Positions 34,148 to 43,115 of a DNA stretch of 64,000 nucleotides are shown here, one piece after another. The stretch is taken from positions 62,001 through 126,000 of the forward strand of contig JAFUGG010000013.1 in assembly GCA_017469525.1 (NCBI GenBank). Direction: 5' to 3'. Under the pieces are notes generated by a model. The model was not told where the DNA came from. It worked only from the letters and a program-made list of their open reading frames with translations, and did no database searches. Origin of the DNA: Bacteroidaceae bacterium (lineage in GTDB: Bacteria > Bacteroidota > Bacteroidia > Bacteroidales > Bacteroidaceae). Numbering within the stretch: the stretch's first letter is position 1; every line of letters begins with the position of its first letter. The translations under genes were made by a program, and so were the position numbers.

Positions 34148-34960
34148 TTATTGCATGGCTCCCAATATCGGCGCGACTTGCTCCGGGCTTGCTCCGAGGC
34201 TGATGGCTGTGCGGCAGTCTTGCTGGGCAAGGCGTTTCTTCTTCATGGTGAGGTAGAGCGAGGCTCGGGTGATATAGCAATCTGGGTTCTGCGGCTCCAG
34301 TTCGAGAGCCATGCTGATGTCCTTCTTGGCCTTCTCGTATTCCTTCCGCTTCTCATAGTATCCGCAGCGTGCCAGATAGTGCTTGGCATGGGTAGGATAG
34401 AAGCGAATCAGGGCGTCGAGTTGCTCCAAGGCTTCGCGAGGACGGCCGTCTTTGCTGTTCAGGATAGCAAGTCCCAGCCGTCCGTCCTCGTGCATCGGGT
34501 TGAGCCTGAGCAAGTGGTCGTAGTCGGTGCGGGCATCTTTGTATCGTCTGTTTGAGGAATGGATGAAGGCCCGATAGAAGAGTGCTTCCTCGTTGTCAGG
34601 CTCAGCTTCCAGCACCTTGTTGTAGTCGGAAAGAGCCCGCTCGTCGTTGTTCTGTCCGAGATAGAGCGAAGCCCGATTGAGGTACAAATCAAGCGAAGTG
34701 GGGGAGAGGTCGATGCCTTTGCCATAAGCTTCCAGTGCCTTGTCGTTCTCGCCCCGCTGCCACAAGATGCCGCCCAGGTATTGATAAAGGATGGCATTCG
34801 ACTTCCTTACAGGGTCGAGCTTGATGGTCTCCCGGATGAGTCCTTCTGCTTTCTCCAGCGAATCAGCTGCCAGAGCTTCGACGATTTGCTTGACGCCAAC
34901 CTCATAGAGCTGAGCGTTAGCCGTCAAGGCAAATAGGAAAAGCAGGAGAAACAGCCTCAT
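34148..34960 (-). CDS. TPR repeat protein, secreted
   Basis: Protein of 270 residues with a signal peptide (MRLFLLLFLFALTANA) and about six tetratricopeptide repeats, for example around ALEAYGKGIDLSPTSLDLYLNRASLY, ALSDYNKVLEAEPDNEEALFYRA and AKKDISMALELEPQNPDCYITRASLY. It probably serves as a protein-protein scaffold in the periplasm. Its start overlaps the purA stop by 4 bases (ATGA), so it belongs to the fur-purA-TPR operon. Confidence 0.88.
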   Translation of the reverse strand: MRLFLLLFLFALTANAQLYEVGVKQIVEALAADSLEKAEGLIRETIKLDPVRKSNAILYQYLGGILWQRGENDKALEAYGKGIDLSPTSLDLYLNRASLYLGQNNDERALSDYNKVLEAEPDNEEALFYRAFIHSSNRRYKDARTDYDHLLRLNPMHEDGRLGLAILNSKDGRPREALEQLDALIRFYPTHAKHYLARCGYYEKRKEYEKAKKDISMALELEPQNPDCYITRASLYLTMKKKRLAQQDCRTAISLGASPEQVAPILGAMQ

Positions 34961-36225
34961 CTCTCGATTGTTTGGGCACGATCGGGACCGACACTGACGA
35001 TGGTGATGGGGGTGTCTGTCGCTTTCTCAATGTAGGCAATGTAGTCCTTGAGTTGCTTCGGGAACTGGCTTTCGCTTGTCATTCCGGTAAGGTCTGTCTG
35101 CCAGCCTGGAAGGGTCTCATAGACTGCCTCCCAACCCTCTGTGTCATAAGGCATTTCGTCTGTCACGACACCGTTCTTGGTGTATTTGGTGCATACCTTT
35201 ATCTCGGCAAATGTGTCGAGCACGTCGCTCTTCATCATGATGAGTTGCGTCACGCCGTTTATCATGATGGCATAGCGAAGAGCCACCAGGTCGAGCCAGC
35301 CACAACGGCGGTTGCGACCCGTCACGGCTCCGTACTCGTGACCTATCTCACGAATTTTGTCGCCTGTCTCATCGAGAAGCTCTACGGGGAAAGGACCGCT
35401 GCCTACACGCGTAGAATAAGCCTTGAAGATGCCAAAGACCTCGCCGATGTTGCCTGGGGCGATGCCGAGACCGGTGCAGACACCACCGCTCACGGTATTG
35501 CTGGAAGAGACATAAGGATAGGTTCCGTGGTCTATGTCGAGCATCGTGCCCTGAGCACCTTCGGCAAGCACGGACTTGCCTTCCTGAAGGGCTTTTCCAA
35601 GCTCAATCTCTGTGTCGGTAAGCGGGAACTGACGCATGTACTCGATGCCTTGCATCCATAGCTTCTCCTCTTCGGCAATGTCGTAGTCGGTATAGTTGAG
35701 GTCGCGAAGTGTCTGTTCGTGGCGAGCTTTCAGAGTGTTGTACTTCTCCTGGAAGTTCTCGAGGATATCGCCCACTCGGAGACCAGTCCTGCTTGCCTTC
35801 TCGCTATAGGTAGGACCGATGCCTTTGCCTGTAGTGCCCACTTTGTTCTTGCCCCTAGCAGCCTCGTAGGCGCGGTCGAGCACTCTGTGGGTGGGCAGGA
35901 TGAGGTGGGCGCGCTTGCTGATATGCAGCCGGCTCTTCAGGTCATAACCAGCGGTTTCCAGCTCCCTGGCCTCCTGCATGAAGAGGTCGGGAGCAATGAC
36001 GCAGCCGTTGCCTATGATGTTGAGCTTGCCTTCGTCGAATATGCCGCTCGGAATACTGCGGAGCACGAACTTCTTTCCCTCGAAGATGATGGTGTGCCCT
36101 GCATTAGGACCACCGGCAAACCTTGCAACTATGTCGTATCTGGGCGTGAACACGTCCACAACCTTACCTTTTCCTTCGTCGCCGAAGACGATGCCGAGAA
36201 GGGCATCAACTTTTCCTTTTCCCAT
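34957..36225 (-). CDS. purA: Adenylosuccinate synthetase
   Basis: GTP-dependent enzyme that converts IMP to adenylosuccinate in AMP synthesis. The start is ATG 36225 (MGKGKVDALLGIVFGDEGKGK), giving 422 residues; the longer frame lies in fur. Motifs: GDEGKGK P-loop, GGPNAGHT, GTTGKGIGPTY, EGAQGTMLDIDHGTYP and GRNRRCGW. It overlaps the end of fur by 20 bases, so the two are translated from one message. Confidence 0.96.
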   Translation of the reverse strand: MGKGKVDALLGIVFGDEGKGKVVDVFTPRYDIVARFAGGPNAGHTIIFEGKKFVLRSIPSGIFDEGKLNIIGNGCVIAPDLFMQEARELETAGYDLKSRLHISKRAHLILPTHRVLDRAYEAARGKNKVGTTGKGIGPTYSEKASRTGLRVGDILENFQEKYNTLKARHEQTLRDLNYTDYDIAEEEKLWMQGIEYMRQFPLTDTEIELGKALQEGKSVLAEGAQGTMLDIDHGTYPYVSSSNTVSGGVCTGLGIAPGNIGEVFGIFKAYSTRVGSGPFPVELLDETGDKIREIGHEYGAVTGRNRRCGWLDLVALRYAIMINGVTQLIMMKSDVLDTFAEIKVCTKYTKNGVVTDEMPYDTEGWEAVYETLPGWQTDLTGMTSESQFPKQLKDYIAYIEKATDTPITIVSVGPDRAQTIER

Positions 36226-36727
36226 TATTATTCTTGTCCTGTTTGTTAAGATTCTTTTTTCTTGCTTCCTGCCTGTTCTTTGCCTGACACTTCCTGCAAA
36301 GTCCATGCATATAGAGCAACTTGTCTTCAATGCCGAAGTATCGGACATGCAGGTTTACGAGAGCCAGCCTTGCTGTTGAGGTAGACACTTTTGTTATGGT
36401 GTTGCATTGGCGGCAGATGACATAAGCCTTTGGATTGCAGTCAGTCCTCATCTCATAGTGTGCTGCAGTGGCAAGCGGGTGCTTGATGACAATGCCGGCA
36501 TCTACAAAAAGTTCCATCGTATTGAAGATGGTGGCTCGGCTCACTTGAAACTCCCCTTGTTCCTTCATCAGGTTCATTAGTTCGTCGATGGTGAAGATGC
36601 CGCTGGCAAGCCCTGCCACCCGAAGTATCTCATAGCGTTCGGGGGTCTTGCGCATGGACCGCTCTTCCATATACTGGGTCAGACGGTCGCGCAAAGAGGC
36701 GAGAGGTGCTTGCTTCTTGATGTCCAT
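36206..36727 (-). CDS. Fur-family transcriptional repressor
   Basis: Metal-responsive DNA-binding regulator of 173 residues. The winged helix covers about residues 10-85 (TPERYEILRVA, FTIDELMNLM, VSRATIFNTMELFVDAGI). The dimer domain has HYEMRTDCNPKAY and two CxxC pairs for structural zinc (CRQC and CRKC). A basic tail follows. It is the first gene of the operon with purA and has a TACCTTTG promoter box. The metal or peroxide signal cannot be told from sequence. Confidence 0.9.
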   Translation of the reverse strand: MDIKKQAPLASLRDRLTQYMEERSMRKTPERYEILRVAGLASGIFTIDELMNLMKEQGEFQVSRATIFNTMELFVDAGIVIKHPLATAAHYEMRTDCNPKAYVICRQCNTITKVSTSTARLALVNLHVRYFGIEDKLLYMHGLCRKCQAKNRQEARKKNLNKQDKNNNGKRKS

Positions 36728-36737
36728 AACCAGTGTG

Positions 36738-36745
36738 CAAAGGTA
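36738..36745 (-). promoter_or_regulatory. -7 box of fur-purA-TPR operon
   Basis: TACCTTTG on the minus strand, about 10 bases upstream of the fur-family gene start. Confidence 0.6.
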
Positions 36746-36783
36746 CGACTAATAATTTAAAATACAAAATTAATAAATCAAAT

Positions 36784-37326
36784 TTATTCTTCGATAGCTG
36801 CTTCGAGCACTTGGATTGCTTTTCTGAGATGAAGGTTGGCTCTCGGTAGCATCTTTTTTATATAATCCTCAACGAACAACCTCTCATCTTCATTCAGCTT
36901 TATCCCCCTGATTATTAGATGCCGCAAGCAAAGACAGGCAGAAGTGGCAGTCAGACTCTTTCCTTCTTCAATCCAGGCCATGCAGACTTCCTTGCAGGCA
37001 GAAGTTTTTGGCAAGAGCATCATTGCCATGATTTGTGCTTCTTCTGCTGTGAGCATCGTCTTTCCCCATTCTTCTGCCACTTTGAAGGTGAAGGTCTCTG
37101 GCGGCATAAGCATGATGGCCAACAGTCTCATCTCGCGAATACTTTGACTCCACAGACGTTTTGCAAGCTCAGCATCCTGCGGGAAATCCTTGGCAATACT
37201 TTGAAGTCTGGGCAACTCTACACCAAAGATGAGCTTGAAGGGCATTCCTGCTTCCCTCATTCTGGCTGAGAGAATGCCGTTCATGCTTGCCCTTAGCTCT
37301 TTCTTGATGTCAAGTTCTGTGCTCAT
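36784..37326 (-). CDS. DNA alkylation repair-like HEAT protein (AlkD-like)
   Basis: All-helical protein of 180 residues that resembles the short AlkD-type DNA alkylation repair proteins: a LPRLQSIAKDF motif, then repeated helices (LAKRLWSQSIREMRLLAIMLMPP, and later ACLCLRHLIIRG). AlkD glycosylases remove cationic alkylated bases, but the catalytic residues could not be checked here, so activity is uncertain. It overlaps the end of the downstream-oriented M49 gene by 4 bases (37323-37326), which places it behind that gene in the same leftward operon. Confidence 0.65.
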   Translation of the reverse strand: MSTELDIKKELRASMNGILSARMREAGMPFKLIFGVELPRLQSIAKDFPQDAELAKRLWSQSIREMRLLAIMLMPPETFTFKVAEEWGKTMLTAEEAQIMAMMLLPKTSACKEVCMAWIEEGKSLTATSACLCLRHLIIRGIKLNEDERLFVEDYIKKMLPRANLHLRKAIQVLEAAIEE

Positions 37327-39239
37327 AAAGTTCTGTATTCCTTTCCGTAACGAAGCATTTGCTCGTCGTATGCTTCATTGTATGAAATGCTTACATCCGT
37401 GATGTTTCCTTCTCCGTCACGAACCAATTCATACCTTGGATTGATGAATCCCTTATAAGGAGCAAGGTTGAGCCGTTCGTAGCGTTGGCGAATCTCGTGA
37501 TGAAGTTCCACATCAATCTTGATGCCATATCCTTCCACAAGTTGCCTTGCAGCCTCGTAGTCGCCTTCGCTCTTGATGCGTTGCACCTCGGCAAGAAGTG
37601 TTCCGAAGGCTTTTCGGAGCAGTTCGTAATCGTGGACAGCTACATAATGCTTGCCGTTTTGACAGACAATCTGAACGGCATCGGGATAGTTCTGGAGCGT
37701 CCATCTGCTGATGAGCGCCCTGTTGCGCATGTGTGCTTCCTCTATCTGATGCCCCTCTTCGATGCGAACCATTTGCGTGAGCAGGCCATTCATCAGGTAG
37801 CTATAGTACTGCGATTTGTACGCTTCCTCGTTGGGAGTCAGCCCGAGTTCCACGAGTTTCCTGTCTGCAATGTAATAAAGACCGAAGAGGTCGGCACGCG
37901 CTTCCTCAAGTGTACTGCCATAGGCCTTGAGTGCATCGGCATCAACTCCAGGCAACAACTGCCCACTTCCATGCCCAAGGCACTCGTGGAGGTCGGTGTG
38001 GAGGTCGTCGCAAACATCGCCATACTGGTCGAGAAGCTGCCTTGTCTCGTCGTCGATGACAAACTCTTCGCGCATCCCGCTGCCCTTTGCGGCAAGATTA
38101 TAAGCATGAGTCAGGTTGGCGATGGTCACGCTTTTGCTGCCGTATTCAGCCCTTATCCAGTTGCTGTTAGGCAGGTTGATGCCGATGGCGCTGCTGGGAT
38201 AGAGGTCGCCTCCAAGCATGGCTGCGCTGATGACCTTGGCACTTACTCCATGGCACGCTTTCTTCTTGAAGCGCTCATCTACAGGCGAATGGCTTTCAAA
38301 CCACTCAGCATTATCGCTTAATGCTTTGGCTCGGCTTGTCTTCTCGTGATCGATGATGTTGACATAGCCTTCCCAACTTGCCTTGAGACCAAGCGGGTCG
38401 CCATAGACTTCAGTGAATCCGTTGGTGAAGTCCACATCACCTTCTGTCTCTTGAACCCAAAGGATGGCATATTCATCGAAGGTCTTGAGGTCTCCACTCT
38501 TATAGAATTCCATCAGTTTGTCGATGACTGCATGCTGCTTTGCGTTTTCAGCGTAATGACGTGCCTTGCCAAGCATCTCGCAGATACGGTTGATGGCATT
38601 GCCGTAGAGACCTTCGCTTCGCCAGACATTCTCGAAAAGTGTTCCGTCGGGCTTGCGTTCCAGTCGGCTGTTCATGCCGAGCATGGGTGGCCTTTCAGTG
38701 TCTGCTTGCTTCTTGAGGTCTGCATAGAAGGCTTCTGCCTCTGCTTGTGTGATGCCTTCTCCGTAGTAGTTGCAAGAAGAAGTGAGCAGGAGGTCTTCGC
38801 CATCAGCCTGATTGACGCGCTTGGGCATCACTTCGGGATTGAAGATTATCTCGGCAAGCTTGTCTGCATCGAAGTGCTGCGAAGTCTTTGCCTCCGCTTT
38901 CCTCAGTTCGCTAAGGAAGAAGTCACGGCTGAATTCTGGCTTGAACTTCAGGTAACTGTAATGATGATGTATGCCATTAGAGAACCAGACACGTTTCAGG
39001 TAAATAACAAAAGCTTGCCAGTCTGGTGCCTCTAAAGGGCCAGCATAGTGTGTATAGATGGCTTCCAACGCATCCCTTATCTGTAGGCCATAGCGGTTAT
39101 TCTGGTCCCAGAGAATGTCCCTTCCGAGCAATGCTGCTTCTGAAAGATAATAGACGAGCAACTTCTGCCGAAGTGGTAAACTTTCAAAGTCTGGCACTTC
39201 ATAACGCAGCAGTTGCAAGTCAGCAAAACGTTCTTCCAT
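37323..39239 (-). CDS. M49 family peptidase (dipeptidyl-peptidase III)
   Basis: Zinc exopeptidase that cuts dipeptides from the N-terminus, 638 residues from ATG 39239 (MEERFADLQLLRY); the longer frame upstream crosses the AraC gene and is not used. The defining motif HECLGH is near residue 418, followed by EEARAD with the third metal ligand. No signal peptide is seen, so it is cytosolic. It lies 10 bases after an AraC-type regulator gene and overlaps the AlkD-like gene, which suggests an operon of three. Confidence 0.92.
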   Translation of the reverse strand: MEERFADLQLLRYEVPDFESLPLRQKLLVYYLSEAALLGRDILWDQNNRYGLQIRDALEAIYTHYAGPLEAPDWQAFVIYLKRVWFSNGIHHHYSYLKFKPEFSRDFFLSELRKAEAKTSQHFDADKLAEIIFNPEVMPKRVNQADGEDLLLTSSCNYYGEGITQAEAEAFYADLKKQADTERPPMLGMNSRLERKPDGTLFENVWRSEGLYGNAINRICEMLGKARHYAENAKQHAVIDKLMEFYKSGDLKTFDEYAILWVQETEGDVDFTNGFTEVYGDPLGLKASWEGYVNIIDHEKTSRAKALSDNAEWFESHSPVDERFKKKACHGVSAKVISAAMLGGDLYPSSAIGINLPNSNWIRAEYGSKSVTIANLTHAYNLAAKGSGMREEFVIDDETRQLLDQYGDVCDDLHTDLHECLGHGSGQLLPGVDADALKAYGSTLEEARADLFGLYYIADRKLVELGLTPNEEAYKSQYYSYLMNGLLTQMVRIEEGHQIEEAHMRNRALISRWTLQNYPDAVQIVCQNGKHYVAVHDYELLRKAFGTLLAEVQRIKSEGDYEAARQLVEGYGIKIDVELHHEIRQRYERLNLAPYKGFINPRYELVRDGEGNITDVSISYNEAYDEQMLRYGKEYRTL

Positions 39240-39249
39240 TTTATCGATT

Positions 39250-39759
39250 CTACGATTTGACTGCCTTTTGTTTTCTTGTACCTTTCTTCTTCCTTGTCTT
39301 CTTCTTGGGCTTTGGTGGAGGAGGAAGTTCAGCTTTAGGTACGAAGCCATGCGCCACTCTGTATTCCTTTGGTGTTGTGCCCAGAAGTTTGTAGAAAGTG
39401 GCATAGAAACTTTGACGTGTTGTGAAGCCCACTTTCGTGGCAATATCTTCCACTGTCATATTGTCGAAGTTTCTATCACCGAGCATATATCTTGCTTCGC
39501 GAACACGCATCCCTGCCACAAGTTCCGAGTAGTTTTGCTGGAAACGCATGCTAACCACAGCGCTAATGTGACGCATGTTGACGTTAATGTCTGCGGCAAG
39601 ATGTTTGGCAGAGTACTTTGGGTCGCGATACTTTTCTTCAATAAGCAGTTTGATAATGATTTTCTTTGCGATGTCTTCCACGAGTGTTGCAGGGAAGGCA
39701 CCTTTGTAGGATGCTTTCTTCGGGTTTTCTTGCTTGTCGGTTATGTTGTATTTAGGCAT
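39250..39759 (-). CDS. AraC-type HTH regulator with basic tail
   Basis: DNA-binding protein of 169 residues with only an AraC/HTH_18 domain. The two helix-turn-helix parts are YSAKHLAADINVNMRHISAVV and MTVEDIATKVGFTTRQSFYATF, closed by LLGTTPKEYR. There is no sensor domain. The C-terminus is a proline then lysine/arginine-rich tail (PPPPKPKKKTRKKKGT). It probably controls the M49 gene that follows after 10 bases, or its own operon. Confidence 0.87.
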   Translation of the reverse strand: MPKYNITDKQENPKKASYKGAFPATLVEDIAKKIIIKLLIEEKYRDPKYSAKHLAADINVNMRHISAVVSMRFQQNYSELVAGMRVREARYMLGDRNFDNMTVEDIATKVGFTTRQSFYATFYKLLGTTPKEYRVAHGFVPKAELPPPPKPKKKTRKKKGTRKQKAVKS

Positions 39760-39816
39760 CTTTTTATTTACTATTTGACGATTTGCAACTTATATACAAT
39801 TGAATAATTCAACCAT

Positions 39817-40581
39817 TTACTTCCTCCTCTCCTGTGTAAGGTGGGCGAGGTTGGGGTCGTTTGTGGTGATGATGTCAATGCCAGGAGTCGTGGCAAATCG
39901 GTTGAGACCTTCCTCGCCATCCACGGTCCAGACGTTGACTTCCAGCCCGAGCTTCTTGGCTTCGAGCGGCCATTCGGGATGTTTGTCGAAGGTTCCGATG
40001 CTGTAGTCGATGCCTGTCAATCCCATATCTTTGATTTCTTGGGGCGTTAGGTCGCCGTTCAGGTAAGCCACCTGTGCCTTCGGAGCCAGTTCGTGGATGC
40101 GCTTGCAGGCTTGCTTGCTAAAGGAAATGTAGTCCGTCCTGTCGGCAAGGCCAAGCCTTTCCACCAGTTCGACGCTGACCTCGGAGATCTTGTTGTCACG
40201 CTTGGCGTTGCGATGAGGCTTGATTTCGAAGATGAGACGAAGCTCGGGAATCTTCGTTGCAGCCTGCAGGTATTGCTGTAGGGTAGGGATGAACTCGCCG
40301 TTCTGGAGCTGATGGTTCATCAGCGTGGCAAAGGTGGTGTCCTCGATGCGAATGCCATCTATCGTGGCGTCGTGAAAGACTACGGGCACACCGTCTGCTG
40401 TCAGCCATACATCAAACTCGCTGCCCCAGCAGCCCACCTCTGCTGCTTTCTGTAATGAAGCGATGGAGTTCTGGGCGCTTCCCTCTGTGCGCCAGTAGCC
40501 GCGATGTGCCACGATGCGAGGCTGGGCGAGCATCGTGAGCGAACAAAACGAGAGTAACAATAAAAAATATCTTTGCATCAT
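39817..40581 (-). CDS. Glycerophosphodiester phosphodiesterase, secreted
   Basis: Cleaves glycerophosphodiesters to glycerol 3-phosphate and an alcohol. The start is taken as ATG 40581 (MMQRYFLLLLSFCSLTMLAQP), which gives a signal peptide and 254 residues. Active-site motifs of the GDPD barrel are present: IVAHRGYW, SEFDVWLTADGVPVVFHD and LIFEIKPH, with VNVWTVDGEE near the end. It is a single gene with its own promoter box. Confidence 0.93.
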   Translation of the reverse strand: MMQRYFLLLLSFCSLTMLAQPRIVAHRGYWRTEGSAQNSIASLQKAAEVGCWGSEFDVWLTADGVPVVFHDATIDGIRIEDTTFATLMNHQLQNGEFIPTLQQYLQAATKIPELRLIFEIKPHRNAKRDNKISEVSVELVERLGLADRTDYISFSKQACKRIHELAPKAQVAYLNGDLTPQEIKDMGLTGIDYSIGTFDKHPEWPLEAKKLGLEVNVWTVDGEEGLNRFATTPGIDIITTNDPNLAHLTQERRK

Positions 40582-40599
40582 AACATGGTATTTACGATG

Positions 40600-40607
40600 C
40601 AAAGATA
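40600..40607 (-). promoter_or_regulatory. -7 box of GDPD gene promoter
   Basis: TATCTTTG on the minus strand, 19 bases upstream. The first codons of the gene contain its mirror image, so GATGCAAAGAT and ATCTTTGCATC face each other across about 20 bases. Confidence 0.6.
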
Positions 40608-40628
40608 CAAAATTCCTGCGAAAGATGG

Positions 40629-41723
40629 TTACTTCCCTGCCTTCTTTTTTCTTTTTTCCGCAATAACAGCGACAATTATGCAGGCGACGAGGGTCAGAAC
40701 GTAAGCCCAGATGTTCGTCACATGCGAGGTGGCTGTGATTGTGTAGTCCTTTGGGATGAGTCTTTCGCCTGTGAATGTGTAGCGAATTGAACCGTCGGGT
40801 TGAAGAACGCCGTTACCTGTGTCGATGACCTTGCCAGGCATGGTGAGCAGATAGGGCACGTTGAACCCGAAGATGTTCAGTTGCTTGCTGAGTTCATTGG
40901 TCAGCCCTTTGCCCAAAGATGTCTCGTTGTTGAAGAAATCGTCGTAGGCATTGGAGTGGAAGAAGTCACGGAGTTTCTCCTCGGGCTTGATGTCGAGGAG
41001 GTCGTCGGCACCAGTCGTGATGAAGCGGACGAGCGTGTCGTGTAGCTCGACGAAGCGTTCCTTACTGACCGGAGGGGCTGGGATGGAGTCGTAATGACCC
41101 ACGATGAAGTCGAAGCCGACCTTCAGGAGATTGTCGTTCAGCCAGCGGTTGATGTTGGGTTCTATCTCGCTGAGCTTCTGCGAAGCCTCTGCCCCGCTCA
41201 TCCCTTTCACGAGGTTCGGCTCGCCGGTAAACCAGTATCTGACGAGGTCTTTGTCAGCATAAAGCGTGTCGGCAAGCTGAAAGGTGTCGCCCACACAAAA
41301 GAAGGTTTCGCTGAAGACGTACTTTGTGTAGAACCATCGGAACTGCTTCTTGAGCTTAGCCTCTGAGCGGAGTCGGGTGCCGTTCAACTGAAGCGGCGTC
41401 TGCTGGCTCATTTCATCTATCGACTTGAAGGGTGTCCAGAAGGTCGTGCTGACGGTATCGTCCTTGCCGATTTCCGTGTGAGTGCTCATGAAAGCGTCTG
41501 TGTTGAGACATTCCGGCACGGGTTGCGACCATTTCACATTCACTTCTTTCCACAAAGAGTCGCGCATCTGTTTGGGCATCACGTTACTGTAGGTTATCTT
41601 GCGTTCGCAGGGAACCCAGGCTTCATCCTTAATGGTTGTGTGCATCACGACGTCCGGCTGATAGCAGGACGACAGCAGGAGTGTGCCCGCGAGGGCTATC
41701 CCGAGGAGTTTACTTGTGTTCAT
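40629..41723 (-). CDS. Lipoprotein with C-terminal membrane anchor, function unknown
   Basis: Protein of 364 residues that I cannot place in a named family. It has a lipoprotein signal (GTLLLSSCYQP), a long extracytoplasmic part with many Trp/Tyr/Phe, and one hydrophobic segment near the C-terminus (IWAYVLTLVACIIVAVIA) followed by a KRKKKAGK tail. Its start overlaps the stop of the ECF sigma gene upstream by 4 bases. Such lipoproteins behind sigma genes often take part in the signal chain, but here the sigma factor itself is incomplete. Confidence 0.72.
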   Translation of the reverse strand: MNTSKLLGIALAGTLLLSSCYQPDVVMHTTIKDEAWVPCERKITYSNVMPKQMRDSLWKEVNVKWSQPVPECLNTDAFMSTHTEIGKDDTVSTTFWTPFKSIDEMSQQTPLQLNGTRLRSEAKLKKQFRWFYTKYVFSETFFCVGDTFQLADTLYADKDLVRYWFTGEPNLVKGMSGAEASQKLSEIEPNINRWLNDNLLKVGFDFIVGHYDSIPAPPVSKERFVELHDTLVRFITTGADDLLDIKPEEKLRDFFHSNAYDDFFNNETSLGKGLTNELSKQLNIFGFNVPYLLTMPGKVIDTGNGVLQPDGSIRYTFTGERLIPKDYTITATSHVTNIWAYVLTLVACIIVAVIAEKRKKKAGK

Positions 41724-42166
41724 AAATCAAATGTCTGAAGTGTGTGTAGGTGAGTTGATTGCTTTTGGCCTGACGGGAGCGACGTGTCGGAGAGGATTTC
41801 GTCGGCTTCCTCGTCGGACAAGTTGTCGAGCCATTCCTGCTTAGCGTCCACTATCGGGACAGGCTTCTGACGCTGTCTGTAATGCTTCAGGGCCATGTGA
41901 TAGGCGATGCGCATCAGCCATGTCTTGAGGCTCGACTGCTGTCTGTCGAAGCGGGCGAGGCTTCTGTAGGCTTCCACGAGGGCGTCCTGCGTCACCTCCT
42001 CGGCGTCTTCTTTCGATGGAACAAGACGGCGAACCATCCGCATCAGCTGCTCTGCATATCGCTCGGCAAGCAGTCGGAAAAGCTCTGTCTGCCCGTCCAG
42101 AATGCCCTCCACGAGTATCGCGTCGTCCGGCATCTGCTTCGATATGTCTGCGCTCTGCTTGTTCAT
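41720..42166 (-). CDS. ECF sigma factor lacking region 4
   Basis: Protein of 148 residues. Sigma region 2 is complete: FRLLAERYAEQLMRMVRRLV, EDAEEVTQDALVEAYR, and LKTWLMRIAYHMALKHYR. After about residue 110 the chain runs into LDNLSDEEADEILSDTS and then a short unrelated tail, with no helix-turn-helix region 4, which would normally take the length to 170-190. The bases before the next gene leave no room for region 4 in any frame, so it was deleted and not just shifted. The product may be inactive or act without -35 contact. Confidence 0.75.
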   Translation of the reverse strand: MNKQSADISKQMPDDAILVEGILDGQTELFRLLAERYAEQLMRMVRRLVPSKEDAEEVTQDALVEAYRSLARFDRQQSSLKTWLMRIAYHMALKHYRQRQKPVPIVDAKQEWLDNLSDEEADEILSDTSLPSGQKQSTHLHTLQTFDL

Positions 42167-42347
42167 TCGTTTGTCGTTCCTCTACAAATATATTACCGAG
42201 AAATGCGAAAATGTATAACAGTCTATGTAAAAAAGTCCGGATCAGCGTGTGATGTTGCGTTATTCTCAGTACGTTGTCCAATAATGCAAACAGGCGAATC
42301 GACCGTTCCCGGCAGGCACGCGGTCTTGGTCGTCGCGTCGTATGCAT

Positions 42348-42435
42348 TTGTCTCACGTGTGAGAAAATAATTTCTCATACATGAGACAACGTTGTCTCAC
42401 ACGTGAGAAATCTTTGTCTCACACGTGAGACAAAC
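42348..42435. repeat. 22-base palindromic array F (4 units)
   Basis: Four units of exactly 22 bases. Each is itself a palindrome, the last being TTGTCTCACACGTGAGACAA plus two bases; the other three vary in the centre or one arm (TCTCACGTGTGAGA, TCTCATACATGAGA). It lies upstream of the incomplete ECF sigma gene. The rest of the gap 42167-42524 holds a G-run near 42466 and the TATATAATGTATA motif near 42500, and no gene. Confidence 0.92.
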
Positions 42436-42524
42436 CGATTGCCTTCGCCTTCTCCCTCTTTTCGACACAGAGGGGGGGGCTTCGGAGGCTGTTGTATTAT
42501 TATATATAATGTATAGGGATAGCC

Positions 42525-43115
42525 TTATCCTACAAGGCTGAACTGCTTGTTGCCGATGAGCTTGCGCAGGTTTATCAGGGCATAGCGGCAGCGGCCGAGG
42601 GCTGTGTTGATGCTCACGCCTGTCTGTTGGGCTATTTCCTTGAAGCTGAGGTCGTCGTAGAAACGCATCATGATGACTTCCTTCTGCGGCTCGGGCAGGT
42701 AGTCGAGCAGGCGGCGTATGCTCTCGCGGCTCTGATAGTCTATCATCTCGTCCTCGCGTGTAGCCTCGCTAAGGCGGAGGCTGTTGAGAGCCCTGGGCTT
42801 GACGAATTCTTCGCGAATGGTGCACGTCTGCTCGCACTCACGGCTCTTGTCGACAATGAGGTTGTGGGCTATGCGTGTGAGCCAAGCACTGAACTTACCG
42901 CTCGTCTGGTACTTGTGGGAACGGATGGCTACAATGGCACGCTGGAACGTGTCTTGAAAGAAATCGTTGGCCACGTCGGTGTCCTTCACAAGGAAGAGGA
43001 TATAAGAAAAGATGTATGCCTGATGGCGTTCAAGCAAAACGTCAAATGCACTGTCGTTACCTTCTTCGTACAACTTGACCAACTCATGGTCGGTCAATGC
43101 AGATAAGTTGTTCAT
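42525..43115 (-). CDS. ECF RNA polymerase sigma factor
   Basis: Extracytoplasmic-function sigma factor of 196 residues with both DNA-contact regions. Region 2 shows FDVLLERHQAYIFSYILFLVKD, DFFQDTFQRAI and SAWLTRIAHNLIVD. Region 4 shows LPEPQKEVIMMRFYDDLSFKEIAQQTGVSINTALGR. No anti-sigma gene is adjacent; the next gene downstream on this strand, 360 bases away, is the sigma gene that lacks region 4. Confidence 0.93.
   Translation of the reverse strand: MNNLSALTDHELVKLYEEGNDSAFDVLLERHQAYIFSYILFLVKDTDVANDFFQDTFQRAIVAIRSHKYQTSGKFSAWLTRIAHNLIVDKSRECEQTCTIREEFVKPRALNSLRLSEATREDEMIDYQSRESIRRLLDYLPEPQKEVIMMRFYDDLSFKEIAQQTGVSINTALGRCRYALINLRKLIGNKQFSLVG

Noticed and set aside
36226..36348. 41-codon extension of purA
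   Set aside because: It lies within the fur-family gene. PurA proteins begin close to GKVDALLG, as at ATG 36225.
39240..39443. 68-codon extension of the M49 peptidase
   Set aside because: It overlaps the AraC-type gene on the same strand in another frame, and the residues are not peptidase-like. ATG 39239 fits.
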